The notes beneath the pieces were generated by a model, which saw nothing but the letters and a program-made list of their open reading frames with translations, did no database searches and was not told the DNA's origin. Shown here piece by piece: positions 7,166-11,076 of a stretch of 11,076 nucleotides of DNA. Position numbers and translations under genes: made by a program. Source of the DNA: Dehalococcoidia bacterium (GTDB lineage Bacteria; Chloroflexota; Dehalococcoidia; GIF9; UBA5629); assembly GCA_003484395.1 (NCBI GenBank), contig DNCV01000026.1:1-11076 (forward strand). The letters are read 5' to 3'. Each line of letters begins with the position of its first letter. Position 1 is the first letter of the stretch.

Positions 7166-8032
7166 ATGGAAGATATTGTCTATCTGAATGGTCAGTTGAT
7201 GCCGCGAAATGAAGCGAAGCTATCTGTCATGGATTATGGATTCCTTTATGGGTACGGGCTCTTTGAAACCATGCGCGCTTACAATGGTGTCGTATTCCGT
7301 TTGGATTCTCATCTAAATCGACTGACATCGGCGGCTGCGATACTTAAAATACCGGTGGATATCCCTGTGTTGCGGAGCGCCGTGATGGACACTATTCAGG
7401 CCAATCGGTTAACGGAAGCAAGGATACGTCTGACCATATCGATCGGTGAGGGCAGTATGGTTCCTGATTTGAACAGTTGCAGCCATCCGACAGTGTTCAT
7501 AGCCGCGAAAGCGTATGTTCCTTATCTGCCGGAACGGTATACCAGAGGTTTCCACCTTATGGTATCTTCCATTCAATGCAGCAGCCGATCTCCTCTCACA
7601 CGGATGAAAACTGCAAATTATTTAGCGAATCTGCTATCCCGTCAGGATGCCCTGTCCCAAGGCGCTGATGATGCGCTGTTGCTCAATGAAAAGAATTTTA
7701 TTACGGAAACAAGTACAAGTAATATATTTTTCTGCAAGAACAATGTTTTGAAAACACCGCGCATTGAAAACGGGCTTTTATCGGGGATCACGAGAGATGT
7801 TGTTATCGAACTGGCAAAGCAATGCGATATCGAAGTTCTGGAAACTGATATTTATTTGAAGGAACTGCTCGATGCCGAAGAAGTATTCATTACGAATTCC
7901 ATTATCGAGGTAATGCCGGTTTCGGCGATCGATACTACGACGATTGGTCGAGGGGAGCAAGGACCCGTAACGCAAACGATAATAAATAGCTACAGATATT
8001 TGGTGAGCAGGGAAACCTCTAAGAATTGCTAG
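7166..8032 (+). CDS. pabC: 4-amino-4-deoxychorismate lyase, PLP class IV aminotransferase fold (PabC)
   Basis: This PLP enzyme of 288 residues would eliminate pyruvate from aminodeoxychorismate to release p-aminobenzoate. The class IV fold shows in YLNGQLMPRNEAKLSV, DYGFLYGYGLFETMRAYNG (around residue 22-40), the PLP lysine Lys148 in RMKTANYLANLLSRQ, and Glu181 in ITETSTSNIFF, which contacts the PLP ring nitrogen in this class. Branched-chain aminotransferases and D-amino-acid transaminases share these features, so the fold alone does not fix the substrate; the three-gene run with pabB and pabA does. Only 3 bases separate it from the pabA stop, and a GGGGGAA ribosome site lies in the pabA end. 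No separate terminator directly follows; the next hairpin is at 8089-8145. Confidence 0.82.
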   Translation: MEDIVYLNGQLMPRNEAKLSVMDYGFLYGYGLFETMRAYNGVVFRLDSHLNRLTSAAAILKIPVDIPVLRSAVMDTIQANRLTEARIRLTISIGEGSMVPDLNSCSHPTVFIAAKAYVPYLPERYTRGFHLMVSSIQCSSRSPLTRMKTANYLANLLSRQDALSQGADDALLLNEKNFITETSTSNIFFCKNNVLKTPRIENGLLSGITRDVVIELAKQCDIEVLETDIYLKELLDAEEVFITNSIIEVMPVSAIDTTTIGRGEQGPVTQTIINSYRYLVSRETSKNC

Positions 8033-8044
8033 AGTGGAGGGATT

Positions 8045-8073
8045 TTGACAAGAAAACGGTACATTGATATATT
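8045..8073 (+). promoter_or_regulatory. Promoter of serA
   Basis: A perfect TTGACA (8045-8050) and TATATT (8068-8073, five of six consensus bases) are separated by exactly 17 bases. It begins 13 bases after the pabC stop and would give a leader of about 87 bases before serA. It suggests serA can be expressed independently of the pab genes. Confidence 0.68.
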
Positions 8074-8099
8074 GTTTTGCAAATAACGAGGTATATCAA
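8064..8099. repeat. 8-bp inverted repeat spanning the serA -10 box, possible operator
   Basis: TTGATATA (8064-8071) and TATATCAA (8092-8099) are perfect inverted copies with 20 bases between them, so the arms are 28 bases apart centre to centre. The left arm covers part of the -10 box and the right arm lies just past the likely transcription start. This could be a repressor site, but the arms are AT-rich and no regulator is recognisable. Confidence 0.3.
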
Positions 8100-8145
8100 C
8101 TGATTAACAATAGCGAAATGTCCGTCAATTTGAATACCTTTTTTT
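8089..8145 (+). terminator. Terminator-like hairpin in the serA leader
   Basis: AGGTAT (8089-8094) pairs with ATACCT (8134-8139), and UCAA (8096-8099) pairs with UUGA (8130-8133) with A8095 bulged. Together that is ten pairs around a loop of about 30 bases. Seven T follow (8139-8145). The stem is AT-rich, so it is weak. It could end the pab transcript, but it lies downstream of the serA promoter and would then also affect serA, so an attenuator-like role is possible. No known riboswitch core was recognised. Confidence 0.3.
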
Positions 8146-8167
8146 ATTTTAGAGAAGAGGTTTATTT

Positions 8168-9751
8168 ATGAAAATACTTGTTGCTGATCAGTTATCCGAT
8201 GCCGGTATAGAGATACTCCGTCAGTGTGCACAGGTTGATGTTCGAACAGGACTTAAGCCTGATCAGCTTCGATCAATCGTCGGAGACTATGAGGCATTGA
8301 TAGTACGCAGCCAAACGAAGGTCACTGCAAATATCATTGAGGCAGGGACTAAACTTCAGGTTATCGGGCGTGCAGGGGTGGGTATCGATAATATTGATGT
8401 TGAAGCAGCTACAGCGCGTGGCATTCTGGTAATCAACTCTCCTGAAGGGAATATCATCTCTACGGCAGAGCATACAATAGCCATGATGCTGGCTATGGCA
8501 CGCCAGATTCCGAAGGCGAATGATCTTCTTCATAAAGGCACATGGAATCGCTCGCTGAAAGGGACTGAGATTCGCAATAAAACTCTTGGTCTTATAGGCC
8601 TCGGCAGAGTAGGTGGCGAAGTAGCCCAGCTTGCCAAGGGCTTGCGAATGAATATTATTGCCTATGATACTATGGTGTCTGAGGCTAAAGCTGAGAAACT
8701 GGGAGTTAAACTGGAAAATTTGAAAACATTGCTGAAAACATCGGATTTTATCTCTGTTCACATTCCGTTAAACTCAAAAACGAAAGGACTTATAGGCCAG
8801 GAACAACTAAAATTAATGAAACCGACGGCCATGATCATCAATTGCGCACGCGGCGGCATTATAGAGGAGCAGGCACTTAATGATGCGCTCGACAAAGGCA
8901 TCATCGCTGCTGCAGCAATTGATGTTTTCAGCGAAGAGCCTGCCCAAAATAATATCCTTGTTAAAAGTGACAAAGTTATTACGACACCACACCTGGCTGC
9001 ATCTACTTCCGAAGCAGAGATGAGCGCCAGCAAAGACATTGCCGAACAGATTGTATCAGTATTGAGCGGCAATCCTCCTAAATCGCCGATAAATGCGCCA
9101 GCTATTCCTGCGGAGGTGCTTAAGGTTATCGGCCCGTATATGGAGCTTGGCAAAACCATCGGGAGAATTGCGATGCAGTTGGTCACCGGACATCTTGAAT
9201 CGCTGATGATTCACTATGAGGGACTTATTTCTCGTGAAGAGACCAGCCCGATTAAGGTAGCCATATTGAGCGGTTTATTCGAAACGATGACCGATGAGCG
9301 TGTTAATATCGTCAATGCTGACCGCATTGCGGCAGGCCGCGGATTGCGTGTAATCGAACAAAAAGACATTGCTTGTGAGAACTACACGAATATGATTTCT
9401 GTAGAGATCGTTACCAGCGCTGCGAAAGCTGTTGTTGGGGCATCTGTATTACGAGGCAAAACATATATTACCCGTGTAGACGATTACTGGATGGAGATAG
9501 AGCCGTCAGCCAACTACATGGTGTTTACTGAACATAAAGATAGACCCGGGATGATTGGAGTCGTTGGCACTATATTGGGTAATGCTCATATAAATATTAA
9601 GCAGATGCATGTGAGCAGCGGCGTCAACCTCGGCAACAATGCGATGATGGCGCTATGTATGGATCAACGTCCGTCTGAACAATGCTACCAGCAAATGCTT
9701 GCTATACCTGATATGTACAGGGTGGTGGTCGTTAACCTTACGAAGATATAA
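8168..9751 (+). CDS. serA: D-3-phosphoglycerate dehydrogenase, long form with ACT domain
   Basis: SerA oxidises 3-phosphoglycerate to 3-phosphohydroxypyruvate with NAD+, the committed step of serine synthesis. The 527 residues match the long (type 1) form. An N-terminal substrate domain comes first, then the NAD-binding domain with GLGRVG (GxGxxG, Gly144-Gly149). The catalytic triad is Arg228 in NCARGG, Glu257 in SEEP and His275 in TPHLAAST. An intervening domain (about 315-450) and a C-terminal ACT domain (about 455-527, with HKDRPGMIGVVG) follow. The two C-terminal domains usually give allosteric serine feedback. The ATG has AGAGAAGAGG seven bases upstream. It supplies serine, hence glycine via GlyA (not in the window), for the divergent gcv operon, and so fits the one-carbon theme of the region. 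Other D-2-hydroxyacid dehydrogenases lack the two extra domains. Confidence 0.95.
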   Translation: MKILVADQLSDAGIEILRQCAQVDVRTGLKPDQLRSIVGDYEALIVRSQTKVTANIIEAGTKLQVIGRAGVGIDNIDVEAATARGILVINSPEGNIISTAEHTIAMMLAMARQIPKANDLLHKGTWNRSLKGTEIRNKTLGLIGLGRVGGEVAQLAKGLRMNIIAYDTMVSEAKAEKLGVKLENLKTLLKTSDFISVHIPLNSKTKGLIGQEQLKLMKPTAMIINCARGGIIEEQALNDALDKGIIAAAAIDVFSEEPAQNNILVKSDKVITTPHLAASTSEAEMSASKDIAEQIVSVLSGNPPKSPINAPAIPAEVLKVIGPYMELGKTIGRIAMQLVTGHLESLMIHYEGLISREETSPIKVAILSGLFETMTDERVNIVNADRIAAGRGLRVIEQKDIACENYTNMISVEIVTSAAKAVVGASVLRGKTYITRVDDYWMEIEPSANYMVFTEHKDRPGMIGVVGTILGNAHINIKQMHVSSGVNLGNNAMMALCMDQRPSEQCYQQMLAIPDMYRVVVVNLTKI

Positions 9752-10005
9752 AAGATCTGCGATCTGCCGGTCATTAAGTTATCTCCGATTTTTTAACTCT
9801 GAATCGGAATACGCAGAAATGACTGAGTTTAATTTATCATTATAGCTTTCATTATCGGTGATAAGAGCAATGAAGGTCAGGATGCATCATTGTAAATTGA
9901 AATGGGAAATGTCGGCTTGATCGTTTTGATCTCGCCGTATCATAGCGAAGAATAAATTTTAGGAAATAGAGATTGAGAAAATAAAAATAACAGGAGGGTT
10001 ATCGT
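9752..10005. other. Intergenic region between serA and the selenoperoxiredoxin gene
   Basis: No gene is supported here. I see nested inverted repeats just after serA: TCTGCG (9756-9761) with CGCAGA (9812-9817), enclosing TCCGATT (9784-9790) with AATCGGA (9802-9808). No U-tract follows, so this is at best a weak terminator. A separate TTATC-GGT-GATAA palindrome (9852-9864) lies inside TTCATT/AATGAA. A poor promoter candidate TTGATC (9917-9922) with TATCAT (9938-9943), spacer 15, is present but not convincing. The last bases hold a strong ribosome site, AGGAGG at 9992-9997, eight bases before ATG 10006. Confidence 0.5.
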
Positions 10006-10722
10006 ATGCCTGAAGAATTCAAACCGGGATGTCAGCGACCACCGATCAAAAAGCCAAATGTTGAAAGCGTGGTGGCTATTGAAACGAACGTAAAGGAGGC
10101 AGCAAAACCGATGGTAAAAGTTGGTAAACAGGCGCCTGAATTTACAGCATCAGCCTATCATAACGGCAAATTCGTTAATATCAGTCTTTCCGAGTTCAAA
10201 GGGAAGTGGGTACTACTATGTTTCTACCCTGGTGATTTCACCTTTGTCTGAGCCACCGAGATTTCAGCGGTTGCTGAAAAATATCCTGAATTCCAGAAAC
10301 TGGGCGTCGAAGTCCTCTCCTGCAGCGTTGACAGTATCTTTGTCCACAAAATGTGGAACGATCACGAACTATCGAAGATGATCAACAAAAACATTCCGTT
10401 TGCGATGTTGTCGGATCAGGACGGCAGCATCGGCAAAATGTATGGCATCTATGATGAAGACTCCGGCGTTGAAACCAGAGGCAGATTCATCATCGATCCG
10501 GACGGCAATATTCAGGGGTTTGAGGTTCTGACTCCGCCGGTTGGCCGCAACGTCATGGAATCCTTCAGACAGGTACAGGCATTCCAGCTTGTCCGCAACT
10601 CCAAAGGCACAGAAGCCACTCCTTCAGGCTGGAAACCCGGCAAACAGACACTGAAGCCAGGCCCGGATCTGGTCGGCAACGTCTGGAAAGTGTGGAAAGT
10701 TAATCAGGCTTTCGACGAATAA
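10006..10722 (+). CDS. prxU: Selenocysteine-containing peroxiredoxin (AhpC/Prx1 type), TGA at codon 82 read as Sec
   Basis: A thiol-peroxidase-family protein that reduces hydrogen peroxide and organic peroxides. The frame is interrupted only by TGA at 10249-10251 and stays open to TAA at 10720-10722, giving 238 residues if TGA is selenocysteine. The Prx motif PxxxTxxC is Pro75, Thr79, Sec82 in PGDFTFV-U-ATEI. Homologues read DFTFVCPTE, so Sec replaces the peroxidatic cysteine. The active-site arginine is Arg158 (TRGRFIID). Thr205 in EATPSGW stands where 2-Cys enzymes have the resolving Cys of VCP. Remaining cysteines are 9, 72 and 106. The N-terminus is about 35 residues longer than usual, with GCQRPP at 8-13. 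ATG 10006 has AGGAGG eight bases upstream. A SECIS-like hairpin follows the TGA. The gene appears monocistronic. A nonsense-mutated cysteine gene is the alternative, but the hairpin and intact frame argue against it. Confidence 0.9.
10249..10279 (+). promoter_or_regulatory. Bacterial SECIS element: UGA codon and downstream stem-loop
   Basis: After UGA (10249-10251), 10 bases lead to a perfect 7-bp stem, UUUCAGC (10262-10268) with GCUGAAA (10273-10279), closed by the tetraloop GGUU (10269-10272). The loop starts 17 bases after the UGA. Known bacterial SECIS elements have a short stem-loop within the coding region, an apical loop roughly 16-37 bases after UGA, and G residues at the start of the loop for SelB binding; the E. 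coli fdhF loop also begins GG. This one fits on all three counts. It encodes ordinary residues in the main frame. Confidence 0.82.
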
Positions 10723-10745
10723 AATTTTTGCAAAACGCGATTTTC

Positions 10746-10784
10746 AAGAGAAGCGCTTTGCCTTGCAAGCGAGGCGCTTCTCTT
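10746..10784 (+). terminator. Strong hairpin after the selenoperoxiredoxin gene, probable terminator without U-tract
   Basis: AAGAGAAGCGC (10746-10756) and GCGCTTCTCTT (10774-10784) form a perfect 11-bp stem with a 17-base loop, 23 bases after the stop codon. Position and strength suggest transcript ending or 3' protection. No T-run follows on either strand (the plus strand continues ACGATAAAAAA), so it is not a standard intrinsic terminator. Confidence 0.5.
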
Positions 10785-10844
10785 ACGATAAAAAAATAGA
10801 TGACCAAACTCTAACTACAATAAAAACGAGGTGACTCCAATTCA

Positions 10845-11074
10845 CTATCTGTTAATTATTTCAACGTCACGTTTTTTCATGACAAAATATACAGAGCTAT
10901 TGCGCTCAGGATTTTTCTTGAACATATCCAATTCCCCTTGGGCATGCTTAATCTCTTCAAGAACCCCGTGGTTATTACTTGAGGTGGACCCCATCAGTAG
11001 AACAGGAAAGGGGCTTTCCTAAGAGAGAGTCCTGCTATTCCTACAGTGTTTGTTGCCCGTGATTCTACCACTTT
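10845..11074 (-). other. Possible minus-strand coding remnant: two reading frames joined at TGATG
   Basis: On the minus strand one frame is open from the window edge (11074) and ends at TGA 10996-10994 (tail residues SLRKAPFLFY). Its TGA shares a base with ATG 10994, which opens a 49-residue frame ending at TAG 10847-10845 (starts MGSTSSNNHGVLEEIKHAQG, ends KKRDVEIINR). The second product is hydrophilic and charged, like a real small protein, but has no ribosome site of its own. Either these are two coupled genes with the first extending beyond the window, or one gene broken by a one-base shift near the CCCC at about 11011-11014. A hairpin AGGAAAG-GGG-CTTTCCT (11004-11020) lies at the same place. 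I do not recognise a family, and it may be non-coding. Confidence 0.28.
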
Positions 11075-11076
11075 AG

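Noticed and set aside
8066..8097. RNA antiterminator pairing GATATA with TATATC in the serA leader
   Set aside because: The left arm lies in the -10 box and would not be transcribed from the predicted promoter, so I treat it only as a possible DNA operator.
8273..9186. Minus-strand open frames of 162 and 142 residues opposite serA
   Set aside because: They mirror the serA codons; serA has intact catalytic and domain signatures on the plus strand.
10249..10251. TGA as a plain stop or inactivating mutation splitting a peroxiredoxin pseudogene
   Set aside because: The TGA replaces exactly the catalytic cysteine codon, the frame continues undamaged for 156 codons, and a SECIS-like hairpin follows. 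Random decay would not be expected to give all three.
10831..11022. 63-residue plus-strand open frame starting at GTG 10831
   Set aside because: No good ribosome site, unconvincing composition, and it is antisense to the more protein-like minus-strand frame.

Overview
The window reads as part of an anaerobic bacterial chromosome, most likely from Firmicutes/Clostridia or a relative. The grounds are a P-protein split into GcvPA and GcvPB, a tandem glycine riboswitch with a following terminator, strong AGGAGG-type ribosome sites, moderate base composition and a selenocysteine-type peroxiredoxin. This taxonomic placement is inference; the window holds no rRNA or other marker.

Left part (1-5070, minus strand): a glycine cleavage operon transcribed right to left, gcvT-gcvH-gcvPA-gcvPB, then an lpd-type dihydrolipoyl dehydrogenase cut by the window edge. 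The leader (about 4797-5033) holds two glycine aptamers and an intrinsic terminator whose 5' arm overlaps the closing helix of the second aptamer. This is the layout expected of a glycine-activated transcriptional switch. A promoter with an extended -10 element lies just upstream, with a 10-bp palindrome in its spacer.

Middle (5139-8032, plus strand, divergent): a tightly packed pabB-pabA-pabC set for p-aminobenzoate, the folate precursor. The PIKGT motif in the first gene and the adjacent class IV aminodeoxychorismate lyase-like gene favour PabB over TrpE. Then, behind its own promoter and a structured leader, comes a long-form serA (8168-9751), the first step of serine synthesis. Together the genes connect serine supply, glycine breakdown and the tetrahydrofolate that accepts the one-carbon unit.

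Right part (10006-10722, plus strand): a peroxiredoxin whose peroxidatic cysteine codon is an in-frame TGA, in the context DFTFV-U-ATE. A stem-loop with a GGUU loop begins just downstream and fits the bacterial SECIS layout. I read the two open segments on either side of the TGA as one 238-residue selenoprotein. The usual resolving cysteine is missing (Thr205 sits there), as is the UxxC arrangement described for one clostridial selenoperoxiredoxin. This is the most interesting item in the window.

The last 350 bases hold a long hairpin and a doubtful pair of minus-strand reading frames joined by TGATG. I recognise nothing there. I saw no tRNA, rRNA, CRISPR array or recognisable insertion sequence.
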